Part shown: positions 1 to 7,985 of the stretch, in pieces | Numbering within the stretch: position 1 is the first letter of the stretch | Layout of the letters: the number at the start of each line of letters is the position of its first letter | Assembly (NCBI RefSeq): GCF_016841685.1 | Contig: NZ_JAENYR010000040.1 | Span: 1 to 32,494, forward strand | Direction of reading: 5' to 3' | From: Thiohalomonas denitrificans | Lineage (GTDB): Bacteria > Pseudomonadota > Gammaproteobacteria > Thiohalomonadales > Thiohalomonadaceae | Length of the DNA stretch: 32,494 nucleotides | The notes under the pieces: model-generated | Databases searched by the model: none | What the model saw: only the letters and a program-made list of their open reading frames with translations | What the model was told of the DNA's origin: nothing | Position numbers and translations under genes: made by a program

Positions 1-498
1 TGGGGACTGGGCCGCTCCGAGGACCTACTCGCCGCACTCGCTCTCGAGTTGGGTGCCGATGTCCCCGTTTTTGTCCGCGGCCGGGCCGCGTGGGCGGAAG
101 GGGTCGGTGAACGACTCACTCCGGTGGAGCTGTCCGAGCCCTGGTTCGTGGTCATCGTGCCGCCGGCAAAGGTCTCGACAGCCGAGCTTTTCAGCGCTGC
201 GGAATTGACACGCGACTGTGCGCCAATCACAATAGCCGACTTCCTGTCGGGCACAGGTTCGAATGTTTTCGAGCCGGTGGTCCGGGCCCGTTATTCGGCC
301 GTAGCCGAGGCACTGGACTGGTTGGCGAACCGCGGTGCGGCCCGTCTGACTGGCAGCGGGGGCTGCATTTTCGCACCCTTTTCTGACCAGCGGCAGGCGC
401 GCAAGGTTCTGGCGGAGCTGCCGGAGGGCTGGCGGGGATTCGTCGCTCAGGGCAGGAACCGATCGCCGTTGCCGACGCATGTGGCGCTGCAAGGCTGA
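1..498 (+). CDS. ispE: 4-diphosphocytidyl-2-C-methyl-D-erythritol kinase, 3' part
   Basis: The reading frame is open from base 1 and ends in TGA at 496-498, giving the last 165 residues of a protein whose start lies outside the window. IspE is the ATP-dependent GHMP-family kinase that phosphorylates CDP-methylerythritol in the cytoplasmic MEP pathway for isoprenoid precursors. The visible part has the LGADVPVF motif near residue 17 of the fragment and the C-terminal glycine-rich LTGSGGCIF motif typical of GHMP kinases. The last residues follow the IspE pattern. The neighbours tRNA-Gln and prs follow ispE in many gammaproteobacteria, which supports the call. No terminator separates it from the tRNA, so they may be co-transcribed. 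Confidence 0.93.
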   Translation, partial: WGLGRSEDLLAALALELGADVPVFVRGRAAWAEGVGERLTPVELSEPWFVVIVPPAKVSTAELFSAAELTRDCAPITIADFLSGTGSNVFEPVVRARYSAVAEALDWLANRGAARLTGSGGCIFAPFSDQRQARKVLAELPEGWRGFVAQGRNRSPLPTHVALQG

Positions 499-511
499 TC
501 GAAAAAACAGT

Positions 512-586
512 TGGGGCGTCGCCAAGCGGTAAGGCACTGGCTTTTGATGCCAGCATGCGCAGGTTCGAATCCTGCCGCCCCAGCCA
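512..586 (+). tRNA. tRNA-Gln (anticodon TTG)
   Basis: A cloverleaf can be drawn by eye. The acceptor stem pairs 512-518 with 576-582, G583 is the discriminator and CCA is encoded at 584-586. The anticodon stem CTGGC/GCCAG (537-541/549-553) encloses a seven-base loop with anticodon TTG at 544-546. The T loop carries the usual TTCGAAT. It lies 13 bases after ispE, between ispE and prs, the usual place for a glutamine tRNA in gammaproteobacteria. Confidence 0.97.
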
Positions 587-691
587 TATTCGGTTGTGTC
601 GCCCCTTCGGGTGGCGCACAAGCTCGTAAGCAGCGGCAGCCTTCCGACCTGTTTGTTCTGTCGCACCAACTGCTTTTGGGATGAGGTATCC

Positions 692-1672
692 ATGCCCTTC
701 CGGCATCCGTTCAGAGGATCCACCGTTTCCGACATGATGGTGTTTGCGGGTAACGCGAACCCGAAACTGGCGCAGGACATCGCCGCCTACCTCAGCATTC
801 CACTGGGTAAATCCATTGTCGGCAAGTTCAGCGATGGCGAAGTCATGGTGGAGATCCTGGAGAACGTGCGCGGTAAACACGTCTTCATCGTCCAGCCCAC
901 CTGCGTCCCCACCAACGACAACCTGATGGAGCTGCTGGTGATGGTGGATGCCGTGCGGCGCGCCGCCGCGGGCCGCATCACCGCCGTCATGCCCTATTTC
1001 GGCTATGCCCGTCAGGACCGGCGCCCGCGCTCCGCACGCGTGCCCATCACCGCCAAGGTGATTGCCAACATGATCACCACCGTCGGCGTCGACAAGCTGC
1101 TGACGGTCGACCTGCATGCCGACCAAATCCAGGGCTTTTTCGATATTCCGGTCGACAATGTCTACGCCTCGCCCATCCTGCTGGGTGAAATCTGGCGCAA
1201 CCGGGACCCGAACATGATGGTGGTCTCGCCCGATGTGGGGGGCGTGGTGCGTGCCCGTGCCCTGGCCAAACGGCTGGATGATGCCGACCTCGCGATTATC
1301 GACAAGCGCCGGCCCAAGGCCAATGTCTCGCAGGTGATGCACATTATCGGTGATGTGGAGGGGCGCCACTGTGTGCTTGTCGACGACCTGGTGGATACCG
1401 CGGGCACCCTTTGCCAGGCGGCCGAAGCGCTCAAGGAGCATGGCGCCTCCAAGGTCTCGGCCTACATCACGCATCCGGTGCTCTCCGGCTCGGCAACCGA
1501 CAAGCTGGACCAGTCGGCCCTGGACGAATTGGTAGTCACGGATACCATTCCTCTGGCACCCGATGCGCGGGCCTGCAAGACTGTCCGCCAGGTCTCCATC
1601 GCCGAACTGTTGGCGGAGACCATGCGCCGCATCAACAACGACGAATCGGTCAGTTCACTCTATATGGACTGA
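692..1672 (+). CDS. prs: ribose-phosphate pyrophosphokinase (PRPP synthetase)
   Basis: Makes 5-phosphoribosyl 1-diphosphate from ribose 5-phosphate and ATP, the cytoplasmic entry to nucleotide, histidine and tryptophan synthesis. Family signatures in order are FAGNANP at the N terminus, FSDGE, the TNDNLMEL segment, [23 protein letters not shown], the [11 protein letters not shown] segment and the PRPP-binding loop [12 protein letters not shown] near residues 228-239. Starting at ATG 692 gives 326 residues and uses TGAGG at 682-686, five bases upstream. Starting at ATG 734 or 737 gives 311-312 residues, closer to the 315 of E. coli, but with a poorly spaced AGAGG. I prefer 692, and the extra 14 residues are not conserved. 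The next gene is rplY, as in many relatives. Confidence 0.95.
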   Translation: MPFRHPFRGSTVSDMMVFAGNANPKLAQDIAAYLSIPLGKSIVGKFSDGEVMVEILENVRGKHVFIVQPTCVPTNDNLMELLVMVDAVRRAAAGRITAVMPYFGYARQDRRPRSARVPITAKVIANMITTVGVDKLLTVDLHADQIQGFFDIPVDNVYASPILLGEIWRNRDPNMMVVSPDVGGVVRARALAKRLDDADLAIIDKRRPKANVSQVMHIIGDVEGRHCVLVDDLVDTAGTLCQAAEALKEHGASKVSAYITHPVLSGSATDKLDQSALDELVVTDTIPLAPDARACKTVRQVSIAELLAETMRRINNDESVSSLYMD

Positions 1673-1726
1673 CCTGAATAGCTGTTCCGAAATCGTGTCC
1701 AAAATGCTCCTTTGGTACCATACATC

Positions 1727-1781
1727 TGTAGGAGCGGCGGAAGCCGCGATTCGATATATCGCGGCTTCCGTCGCTCCTACA
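1727..1781. repeat. GTAG-headed REP pair, GTAGGAGCGGC family
   Basis: An almost perfect 55-bp palindrome. Its left arm begins TGTAGGAGCGGCGGAAGCCG and its right arm ends CGGCTTCCGTCGCTCCTACA. Each arm holds a small hairpin (GCGGC ggaa GCCGC) after a GTAG tetranucleotide, the architecture described for REP sequences linked to RAYT transposases. It lies just after prs. It differs in sequence from the other repeat family in this window and is seen only here. Confidence 0.8.
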
Positions 1782-1878
1782 TGCATGGACACCAATTTGG
1801 AACATGAATTTTAAAGGAGCGTCCTCTTTCCCAAAGGGATAGGGAGTAAAACGCCACCGCAAACGCATGAAGAATTCG

Positions 1879-1907
1879 GGCCGCCGGCTTTTTGCCGGCG
1901 GCCTTTT
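1879..1907 (+). terminator. rho-independent terminator-like hairpin between prs and rplY
   Basis: A perfect 10-bp GC-rich stem GGCCGCCGGC (1879-1888) / GCCGGCGGCC (1894-1903) with a five-T loop is followed by TTTT. It lies 206 bases after the prs stop and 137 bases before rplY, so it could end the prs transcript or act as an attenuator in the rplY leader. Confidence 0.7.
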
Positions 1908-1993
1908 AGCCCGTATGTTTTCACGGGATAACTGCCGACCCTGGTCGCGGGGAAGGCGGAGCAAGCGCATCCATGGGGGATGAGCTGCTCACG

Positions 1994-2017
1994 GGTTCCC
2001 GCCCATGGACGGGAACC
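1994..2017 (+). promoter_or_regulatory. leader hairpin upstream of rplY
   Basis: A perfect 8-bp stem GGTTCCCG / CGGGAACC with an 8-base loop ends 12 bases before the rplY ribosome-binding site (GGAG at 2030-2033). Autogenous control of L25 through its mRNA leader is reported in gammaproteobacteria. That this hairpin takes part is inference from its position. Confidence 0.4.
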
Positions 2018-2043
2018 ATCAAAACCATTGGAGTGAAAGAGCC

Positions 2044-2682
2044 ATGAGTGAAGTTAATTTCAATCTGACTGCTGAAGTTCGCAGCGACAAGGGGAAGGGT
2101 GCGAGCCGCCGCCTTCGTCGCGCGGGCAAAATGCCGGCCATCCTGTACGGCACCGGCCAGGAGCCGACGTCAATCCTCCTCGACCATGACAGCCTGATGC
2201 ACAACCTGGAGCACGAAGCTTTCTACTCCCACATCCTCACCATCACTGTCGATGGCAAGGAAGAGAGCGCGGTACTCAAGGACCTGCAGCGCCATCCCGC
2301 CAAGAACCAGCTGATTCACGCCGATTTCCAGCGTGTGGCGGCCAACGAGACGATTCGTATGCACGTTCCGCTGCACTTCATCGGCGAAGACATCGCCCCG
2401 GGAGTGAAGATCGGCAGTGGTCTGGTCACCCACACCATGACCGATGCCGAGGTTCTGTGTCTGCCGAAGGACCTCCCGGAATACCTGGAAGCCGACCTCT
2501 CGAAGCTGGAGCTGGGCCAGTCCCTGCACCTGTCGGAAATCACTGTGCCTGAAGGCGTTGAACTGGTCGAGCTGATGCACGGCGCCGGCCACGACCTGCC
2601 CGTTGCGCAGATTCAGGTCACTCGTGCCTCCGTCAAGGGCGGTGCCGGCGAAGAGGCCGAGGGCGAAGAAGCCGCCGAATAG
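2044..2682 (+). CDS. rplY: large-subunit ribosomal protein L25, long CTC (general stress) type
   Basis: Binds 5S rRNA in the large ribosomal subunit. The 212-residue product has the N-terminal L25/TL5 domain (about residues 1-95, with the RRLRRAGKMPAILYG segment) followed by the C-terminal beta domain found only in the long CTC form. E. coli L25 is 94 residues and lacks that second domain. The C terminus is very acidic, with repeated Glu and Ala. The start at ATG 2044 follows GGAG at 2030-2033 and begins with the family's MSEVNFNL. An in-frame ATG at 2005 lies in the leader hairpin and is unlikely. It forms the usual rplY-pth pair with a 15-base gap. Confidence 0.95.
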   Translation: MSEVNFNLTAEVRSDKGKGASRRLRRAGKMPAILYGTGQEPTSILLDHDSLMHNLEHEAFYSHILTITVDGKEESAVLKDLQRHPAKNQLIHADFQRVAANETIRMHVPLHFIGEDIAPGVKIGSGLVTHTMTDAEVLCLPKDLPEYLEADLSKLELGQSLHLSEITVPEGVELVELMHGAGHDLPVAQIQVTRASVKGGAGEEAEGEEAAE

Positions 2683-2697
2683 GCCAGGAGCCCGGCA

Positions 2698-3279
2698 TTG
2701 ACCTCACCGATTCAGCTCATCGTGGGCCTGGGCAATCCCGGAGCCAAGTACGAGTCGACCCGACACAATGCCGGCTTCTGGTTCGTGGACGAACTGGCGC
2801 GCCGCCACGGTGGCGCGCTGCGTTCGGAGAATAAATTTCACGGTGAGGTGGGCCGCATCTCCATCGCCGGCCAGGATGTGTGGCTGTTGAAGCCCATGAT
2901 CTACATGAATCGCAGCGGCCAGTCCGTGGCTGCCATTGCCCACTTCTACAAGATCTCCGTCGAAGCCGTCCTGGTCGCCCACGACGAACTCGATTTACCC
3001 CCGGGCGGCGTCAAGCTCAAGCAGGGGGGAGGCCATGCCGGCCACAACGGCCTGCGCGATATCTGCGCCCAACTCGGCCGCGACTTTCTACGCCTGCGCA
3101 TCGGCATAGGTCATCCCGGCCACGCCAGCGAGGTCACCGGCTACGTCCTCGGTAAACCATCACCCGAAGAGCGTGGTCTAATGGAGCGCGCCATCGACGA
3201 ATGCGTGGATACCGTCCCCGACATCGTCGCCGGCGAACTGCAAAAGGCGATGCACCGACTGCATACATCAGGGGGCTAA
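2698..3279 (+). CDS. pth: peptidyl-tRNA hydrolase
   Basis: Releases tRNA from peptidyl-tRNA that drops off stalled ribosomes. The 193-residue protein matches the family length (194 in E. coli). The catalytic set is visible: Asn13 in GLGNPG, His23 in RHNAGF, Asn71 in MNRSG, Asp96 in AHDELDLP, and Asn117 in GGHAGHNGLRDI. The start is TTG at 2698 with a clear CAGGAG at 2685-2690, seven bases upstream; no ATG is closer to the family start. The stop codon TAA (3277-3279) falls inside the left inverted repeat of the cassette that follows, so that element inserted exactly at the end of this gene. Confidence 0.95.
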   Translation: MTSPIQLIVGLGNPGAKYESTRHNAGFWFVDELARRHGGALRSENKFHGEVGRISIAGQDVWLLKPMIYMNRSGQSVAAIAHFYKISVEAVLVAHDELDLPPGGVKLKQGGGHAGHNGLRDICAQLGRDFLRLRIGIGHPGHASEVTGYVLGKPSPEERGLMERAIDECVDTVPDIVAGELQKAMHRLHTSGG

Positions 3280-3819
3280 CCACGGGGTACACGGAGAACA
3301 CGGGGTAAGACAGATAGTGATACATGCTCAAGGATTGTGAAGAACGGATTATCGCACAGACATAGACCGCAGCGACCTGCGTGCATAGCGCCATCGGCCC
3401 CGGGTTACTTGAGTCGATTTACGAGAAGGCGCTGGCCCTGGAGCTGACTGAACGGGGGCTAAGAGCTGAAACCCAGGTGCCGATTCCCGCCAGTTACCGG
3501 GGACAGGATTTAGGCATGGCTTTCAGGGCGGACCTGATCGTCGAACAGAGTCTGCTACTGGAGCTGAAATGCGTGGAGACATTAATCTATGAACTCCCTG
3601 CATGTGGCCTAGGATCACCTATTTACGGCTCTTGGGTCTAAAGCGAGGCTACTTACTCAATTTCAATACGCGGCTTTTAAAGCACGGGATCAGGCGGATT
3701 TCTATATAACACCGTGCTCGCCGTGGCCAGGCACAAGTCTTGGGAAGCTATTTACAATTTCAATACACGGCGACTGAAGTGCGGCATCAAGCGGAATTCC
3801 CCGTGCTCCCCGTGGTTAG
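3276..3819. mobile_element. inverted-repeat cassette with a decayed GxxExxY gene
   Basis: The interval between pth and ychF is bounded by an imperfect inverted repeat. The left end (3276-3299) begins CTAACCACGGGG. The reverse complement of the right end (3796-3819) begins with the same 12 bases and then differs at about four of the next 12. A related internal copy of the right end (ACCGTGCTCGCCGTGG) occurs near 3710. Such CCACGG-type repeats often surround GxxExxY genes (general knowledge). No transposase is present. Confidence 0.55.
3324..3709 (+). pseudogene. GxxExxY protein (PD-(D/E)XK nuclease-like), inactivated
   Basis: The frame opens at ATG 3324 and meets an in-frame TAG at 3363-3365. 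It then continues with the family's HSAIGPGLLESIYEKAL segment (the GxxExxY signature) and the VEQSLLLELKCVE nuclease-like segment. Near 3590-3612 the frame shifts: the expected C-terminal piece (TYLRLLGLKRGYLLNFNTRL) continues in another frame and stops near 3709. A second, diverged copy of this C-terminal coding tail follows at about 3750-3800. There are therefore at least one nonsense and one frameshift lesion. Family function is not established. The gene is flanked by an inverted repeat and separates pth from ychF, which are otherwise neighbours. Confidence 0.75.
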
Positions 3820-3831
3820 ACGAGAAAACAA

Positions 3832-4923
3832 ATGGGATTTAAATGCGGTATCGTCGGACTGCCCAATGTCGGCAAGTCCACACTTTTCAATGCGCTGACC
3901 AAGGCGGGGATTCAGGCGGAGAATTATCCGTTCTGTACGATTGAGCCCAATGTCGGTGTCGTGCCGGTGCCGGATCCGCGCATGGACAAGCTGTCGGAGA
4001 TCGTCAAGCCGCAGCGCGAGCTGCCGACGACGATGGAGTTCGTCGATATCGCCGGGCTGGTGGCGGGCGCCTCCAAGGGTGAGGGGCTCGGCAACAAGTT
4101 CCTGGCCAATATCCGCGAGACGGACGCCATCGCCCATGTGGTGCGCTGCTTTGAGGATGACAATGTCGTGCACGTGTCGGGCAGGATCGACCCGGTCTCC
4201 GATATCGAGATCATCAACACCGAGCTGGCCCTCGCCGACATGGAGACGGTGGAAAAGGGCATTGCCCGCGCCGAAAAGGCCGCCAAGAGCGGCGACAAGG
4301 AGGCCAAGGCCAAGCTGGCGCTGTTTCAGCGGCTGCAGGCCCACCTGGACGAAGGCAAGGCGGTACGCGCCCTGGACCTCACGGACGATGAGCGCAACCT
4401 CACCCATGAGCTGCACCTGCTCACCGTCAAGCCGACGATGTACATCGCCAACGTTGCCGATGATGGTTTCAAAAACAACCCGGCCCTGGACGCCGTGCGC
4501 CGGTTTGCCGAGGAAGAGGGTTCCGAAGTGGTGCCGGTGTGCGCCGCCATTGAAATGGAGCTGGTCGAACTTGAAGAGGACGAGAAAGTCGCCTTCCTCG
4601 AGGAGATGGGGCTCGAAGAGCCAGGCCTGAACCGCGTCATCCGCGCCGGCTACCAGCTGCTCGGCCTGCAGACCTACTTCACCGCCGGCGTAAAAGAGGT
4701 CCGCGCCTGGACCATACCGGTAGGTGCCACCGCCCCGCAGGCCGCCGGCGTCATTCACACCGACTTCGAGAAGGGCTTCATCCGCGCCGAAGTGACCGCC
4801 TACGAAGACTTCGTCGCCCTCGGCGGCGAACAGGGCGCCAAAGAAGCCGGAAAGCTGCGCCTGGAAGGCAAGGAATACGTTGTCCAGGACGGCGACGTCA
4901 TGCACTTCCGCTTCAACGTCTGA
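3832..4923 (+). CDS. ychF: redox-regulated ATPase/GTPase YchF (Obg family)
   Basis: A translation-associated P-loop NTPase of the Obg family that binds ribosomes and hydrolyses ATP in studied members. The 363-residue length equals that of E. coli YchF. Visible motifs are the P loop GLPNVGKST (residues 9-17), the [10 protein letters not shown] switch I region, [14 protein letters not shown] (switch II) and the NVAD segment that replaces the guanine-specific NKxD, consistent with ATP preference. A helical-arm region follows, then a C-terminal TGS domain with [10 protein letters not shown] and [16 protein letters not shown] 3832 has only a weak purine stretch (GACGAGAA) upstream. The pth-ychF order is widely conserved. 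Confidence 0.96.
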   Translation: MGFKCGIVGLPNVGKSTLFNALTKAGIQAENYPFCTIEPNVGVVPVPDPRMDKLSEIVKPQRELPTTMEFVDIAGLVAGASKGEGLGNKFLANIRETDAIAHVVRCFEDDNVVHVSGRIDPVSDIEIINTELALADMETVEKGIARAEKAAKSGDKEAKAKLALFQRLQAHLDEGKAVRALDLTDDERNLTHELHLLTVKPTMYIANVADDGFKNNPALDAVRRFAEEEGSEVVPVCAAIEMELVELEEDEKVAFLEEMGLEEPGLNRVIRAGYQLLGLQTYFTAGVKEVRAWTIPVGATAPQAAGVIHTDFEKGFIRAEVTAYEDFVALGGEQGAKEAGKLRLEGKEYVVQDGDVMHFRFNV

Positions 4924-4932
4924 GACGGCTCA

Positions 4933-4987
4933 ACCACAGAGCACGCCGAGCGCATTCTTCTCCTACATCCTTGGTGGGCTCTGTGGT
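4933..4987. repeat. inverted repeat after ychF
   Basis: A perfect 10-bp inverted repeat, ACCACAGAGC (4933-4942) and GCTCTGTGGT (4978-4987), with a 35-base loop starts nine bases after the ychF stop. There is no T run, so it is not a standard intrinsic terminator. The ACCACAGAGCAC text resembles the CCACGG-type ends of the cassette upstream of ychF. Confidence 0.45.
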
Positions 4988-5098
4988 CACCCTCAGGGTA
5001 TGCGCATACTAACAAGCTTGGTGCTTGGCGAGCGATGCAGGTGCTGGATATCAGGTCGACGGCAGCACGATTGTATGGGCGCAGGAGGTAGAACAACG

Positions 5099-5159
5099 CA
5101 GGAGCCGTTGCGAGGGATGTTGCCGTCGAGCCTACAGGGATGACAGGTGACGGCTCCTG
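5099..5159. repeat. inverted repeat upstream of tRNA-Met
   Basis: A perfect 10-bp inverted repeat, CAGGAGCCGT (5099-5108) and ACGGCTCCTG (5150-5159), with a 41-base GC-rich loop. A TATAAT hexamer (5160-5165) follows directly, but I see no well-spaced -35 for it. I see no gene in 4988-5270. Confidence 0.4.
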
Positions 5160-5270
5160 TATAATCTTCACTCCCTATTTTCCTTTAGGCGTATTCACGG
5201 ATACCTGATCTCAAGCACTCCATCACTGTTTCAAAGTATGCAGTTGCCTTGGTGGTCACCCCCGATCGGC

Positions 5271-5298
5271 TTGACATACAATGGGCAGTCCTTACAAT
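5271..5298 (+). promoter_or_regulatory. sigma-70 promoter of tRNA-Met
   Basis: A consensus -35 TTGACA (5271-5276), a 16-base spacer and -10 TACAAT (5293-5298) are followed by the GC-rich discriminator GCCCG, typical of stable-RNA promoters under stringent control. The predicted start near 5305 lies about 11 bases before the mature tRNA. Confidence 0.75.
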
Positions 5299-5315
5299 GC
5301 CCGTCTCACCGCAAA

Positions 5316-5392
5316 GGCTACGTAGCTCAGCTGGTTAGAGCACATCACTCATAATGATGGGGTCCCCTGTTCGAATCAGGGCGTAGCCACCA
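5316..5392 (+). tRNA. tRNA-Met (anticodon CAT, elongator type)
   Basis: The acceptor stem pairs GGCTACG (5316-5322) with CGTAGCC (5382-5388), A5389 is the discriminator and CCA is encoded at 5390-5392. The anticodon loop is CTCATAA between CATCA and TGATG. The T stem CCCTG/CAGGG encloses TTCGAAT. The sequence closely follows elongator tRNA-Met. The 5' G-C acceptor pair argues against the initiator tRNA; a tRNA-Ile2 with modified CAT is less likely. Confidence 0.95.
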
Positions 5393-5406
5393 AATCCCAG
5401 CAGTAA

Positions 5407-5436
5407 CAAAAAAGCCGGCCGGAGCCGGCTTTTTTG
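5407..5436 (+). terminator. rho-independent terminator of tRNA-Met
   Basis: A perfect 13-bp stem CAAAAAAGCCGGC / GCCGGCTTTTTTG with the tetraloop CGGA begins 15 bases after the tRNA, giving a T6 tract on the plus strand. Confidence 0.93.
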
Positions 5437-5573
5437 TGTCCGAGAGCAAAAAGCCATAAGGCTTGCCCTCGTCACCAGCCCGCTTACGCCGGCAACCCCG
5501 GGGCGCGCTTTAAGGGTGGGCACTGCCCGCCCTGTTGAGGCCCCAGCTCCCGTTATTCCGAACAGCCATAGAC

Positions 5574-5711
5574 CCTGGTGTCCTGTCACCACCGTCTAAT
5601 GGCGCCTCCAGCGCTTGACAAGGAGAATGCATTGCCTGCGCGCTGCGCGCCTTGCCCTGACGCCGCTCGGGGGCTCTGAAGGCGCCATTAGACGTGTGAC
5701 AGGACACTAGG
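5574..5711. mobile_element. MITE-like inverted-repeat element (138 bp)
   Basis: About 33-bp terminal inverted repeats bound a 138-bp block in a gene-free interval. The left end contains GTGTCCTGTCAC (5578-5589) and CGTCTAATGGCGCCT (5593-5607). The right end contains AGGCGCCATTAGACG (5680-5694) and GTGACAGGACAC (5696-5707). The two ends differ by a two-base indel and one substitution. The core has the small palindrome GCGC-GCT-GCGC and no open frame. No transposase is nearby. I could not identify a target duplication with confidence. Apart from this element I see no feature in 5437-5865. Confidence 0.7.
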
Positions 5712-5865
5712 ACGACGAAGGCTACTTTCGTTTGCCGCACACATCCCGTTGAGTGTACTGTACCCCGGGGTGGGCATGAGAATATGGAATAAACTACGCG
5801 AAGAAGCCGGACAATAATCGGCCGTACCGATTACCCGCCGGTTTCAGGCGCGTAGTGAAACAAAC

Positions 5866-7656
5866 ATGACGATACCACTGAGTAAAGCAGGCGGCGTGGG
5901 CATGTTACGTTACTTGGTCGCTGTATCGCTCTTCGCTGTTGCCTACTTCATAACCGGCCAATTGGGTCTGATCATCCAAACCGGGCACGCAGGGGTCACA
6001 CTGTTGTGGCCGGCTTCGGGTGTGGCCCTGGTCGTATGCCTGCTGTTCGGGCCCACACTTTGGCCGGGCATTCTCATAGCGGTGATCGCGCTGGCTCTGG
6101 TCAACGGAGTTCCGTTGCCCGCCGCGCTTGGCGCTTCGGTAGGTAATATCCTGGAACCGTTATTGGGTGCCCGTTGGCTAAGCCGTTTTCGGGTGCGAGA
6201 GGACTTCGGGCGGTTTCAGGACGTAATTGCCTTCAGTTTTCGGGGTGCGCTTGCCCCCACTTTCATTGCGGCTGCCATCGGTGCCTTCGCGATGGTGCTG
6301 CAAGGGGCTGTCCAATGGAACGAAGTGGGCTTGGTGGGGCTGATGTGGTGGCTGGGCAATGCCACCGGCGTGATAGTGATCGCCCCTTTGCTACTCAGCT
6401 GGCGGCGCTGGCCTGCCGAACGCTTGCGCGGTTGGCGCGGGGCCGAGCTGCTGTTGCTGTTAGCGGGCCAATCGTTGTTGGTTTGGTTGAGCTTCGGCTA
6501 CTTCAGCGAGCAGACCCTGGCCACCGCCCCCCTCTTCTATTTGATCATCCCCTTTACGGTCTGGGCGGCAGTCCGGTTCCGCATTCACGGGGCTACTCTC
6601 TCCTCATTTGTGGTTGCCGCAGGCGTTCTATGGTGGGCGTACCGGGAAAGCGGGCTGTTCGCCAGCCCCGCCGGACTGACGACAATCTCGTTCGAGATAG
6701 CCTTGATCCTGGTCACCACGTGCACCGGCTTGATTGTCGCCGCGCTGTTCTGCGAACGCACGCATGCCGAGGCACGACTACGCCGGTCGCACCGGGAATT
6801 GGAGCAACGGGTGCATGATCGGACCCGGGAGCTGGAGTACGCCACTGAACAGTTGAAAGCGGAAATCGACGAACGCAAACAGGCGGAGGGGGCGCTGCGC
6901 CGTGAGAGCGAGGAGCTACATAGAGTTAATGCCGACCTTGAGGAGTTCACGGCCGTCGCCTCCCACGACCTCAAGGCACCCCTTAGGGGAGTAGCCAATC
7001 TCGCCTACCTAATCGAAGATGAGCTGACCGAAGGAGTGGACAGCGAAAGCAGAAAGCGGCTCCGACTCCTTAACGAACGGGTTCAGCGGATGAGCGATCT
7101 GATTGATGGACTACTCCGCTACGCCCGTGTTGGCCGAGTGCAGGGTGACCGGGTGCCGATTCCGCTCGATGCGTTTCTTGACGAGTTGCTCGTGCACCTG
7201 GACTTGAGCAAACGCTTTTCAATAAAGCGGAAGACGCCATTGCCGACAATCATCGCCGATCCGCTTCATTTGGAGCAGATATTCCAAAACCTTATCGTCA
7301 ACGCAGTACACCACCACGACCACGACACGGGCACGATCTCATTCAGTGCTAAAGATAAGGGGGGTGCCTGGCTGTTGGAGGTGGCTGATGACGGGCCCGG
7401 AATCCCGCAGTGGTCGCGTGAACAGGTGTTCCGCATGTTCTCCAGCGGCGGGAACAGAGGACACACCGGGATCGGCCTGGCCGTGGTGCGTAAGCTCGTG
7501 GTCGCCAACGGCGGGGATATCGATGTCATCGATAACCTGCCCCGCGGCACACGATTCCGGATCCGGTGGCCGAAACAATCGATTCTGCTTTTTGAGGAGT
7601 CAGATTCCTTTAACCGGGAACCGCTTGACAGTGGACCTCAGCAGAGACGCGCCTGA
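5866..7656 (+). CDS. MASE1-domain membrane sensor histidine kinase
   Basis: A 596-residue inner-membrane sensor kinase. Residues 14-296 form a MASE1-like integral-membrane sensor with about eight hydrophobic segments and the TLLWPASGVAL and WWLGNATGVIVIAPL signatures. A coiled-coil linker follows (about 298-360). The HisKA domain has H-box SHDLKAPLRG with His367. The ATPase domain has N-box FQNLIVNAVHHHD (473-485), G1 ADDGPGIP (507-514) and G2 GHTGIGLAVV (532-541). No response regulator lies nearby, so it is an orphan and its partner and signal are unknown. ATG 5866 lacks a strong ribosome-binding site. ATG 5902 (MLRYLVAV) would start directly at the first membrane helix and is a fair alternative. 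Confidence 0.88.
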   Translation: MTIPLSKAGGVGMLRYLVAVSLFAVAYFITGQLGLIIQTGHAGVTLLWPASGVALVVCLLFGPTLWPGILIAVIALALVNGVPLPAALGASVGNILEPLLGARWLSRFRVREDFGRFQDVIAFSFRGALAPTFIAAAIGAFAMVLQGAVQWNEVGLVGLMWWLGNATGVIVIAPLLLSWRRWPAERLRGWRGAELLLLLAGQSLLVWLSFGYFSEQTLATAPLFYLIIPFTVWAAVRFRIHGATLSSFVVAAGVLWWAYRESGLFASPAGLTTISFEIALILVTTCTGLIVAALFCERTHAEARLRRSHRELEQRVHDRTRELEYATEQLKAEIDERKQAEGALRRESEELHRVNADLEEFTAVASHDLKAPLRGVANLAYLIEDELTEGVDSESRKRLRLLNERVQRMSDLIDGLLRYARVGRVQGDRVPIPLDAFLDELLVHLDLSKRFSIKRKTPLPTIIADPLHLEQIFQNLIVNAVHHHDHDTGTISFSAKDKGGAWLLEVADDGPGIPQWSREQVFRMFSSGGNRGHTGIGLAVVRKLVVANGGDIDVIDNLPRGTRFRIRWPKQSILLFEESDSFNREPLDSGPQQRRA

Positions 7657-7765
7657 ATGGATAACCGAATAGATGTAACGAGCAGTGGCGCCAATGCTTA
7701 ATCCAGCAGATTGTTGTTTTAACGCATGGAATTGACTGCATCCTTGAATAGCGCATTGAATGGCA

Positions 7766-7813
7766 GGCACGGCCCACCCTAATCGGTAAGAGGGAACTCA
7801 TAGGGGCCGTGCC
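7766..7813. repeat. inverted repeat after the MASE1 kinase
   Basis: A 10-bp perfect inverted repeat GGCACGGCCC (7766-7775) / GGGCCGTGCC (7804-7813) with a 28-base loop lies 109 bases after the kinase stop. It lacks a T tract, so a role in termination is uncertain. I see nothing else in the 7657-7985 interval. Confidence 0.4.
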
Positions 7814-7985
7814 CGCCGTCTACTGCCCGTATATTTCGGGGAAAATCCCTTTACACAATGCGTTGCTTTCTCAGGCACCTGACCTATAGGTATTATTACT
7901 AGCTCGAAATCGCTCAGGAGGGAGCGGGGTACCGGGATCATCATCCCCCCGGCAATCGGAGCCGGCTACACAAGGAGCGTGTGCC

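Noticed and set aside
227-1474. A 415-codon minus-strand frame across ispE, tRNA-Gln and prs
   Set aside because: It runs through a tRNA gene and two well-recognised genes and has no family features.
5160-5165. A perfect TATAAT hexamer upstream of tRNA-Met
   Set aside because: No -35 at proper spacing and it lies 150 bases from the tRNA; the TTGACA/TACAAT pair at 5271-5298 is far better placed.
7346-7672. A 108-codon frame within the 3' part of the kinase gene
   Set aside because: It overlaps the ATPase domain in another frame and shows no family motif or ribosome-binding site.
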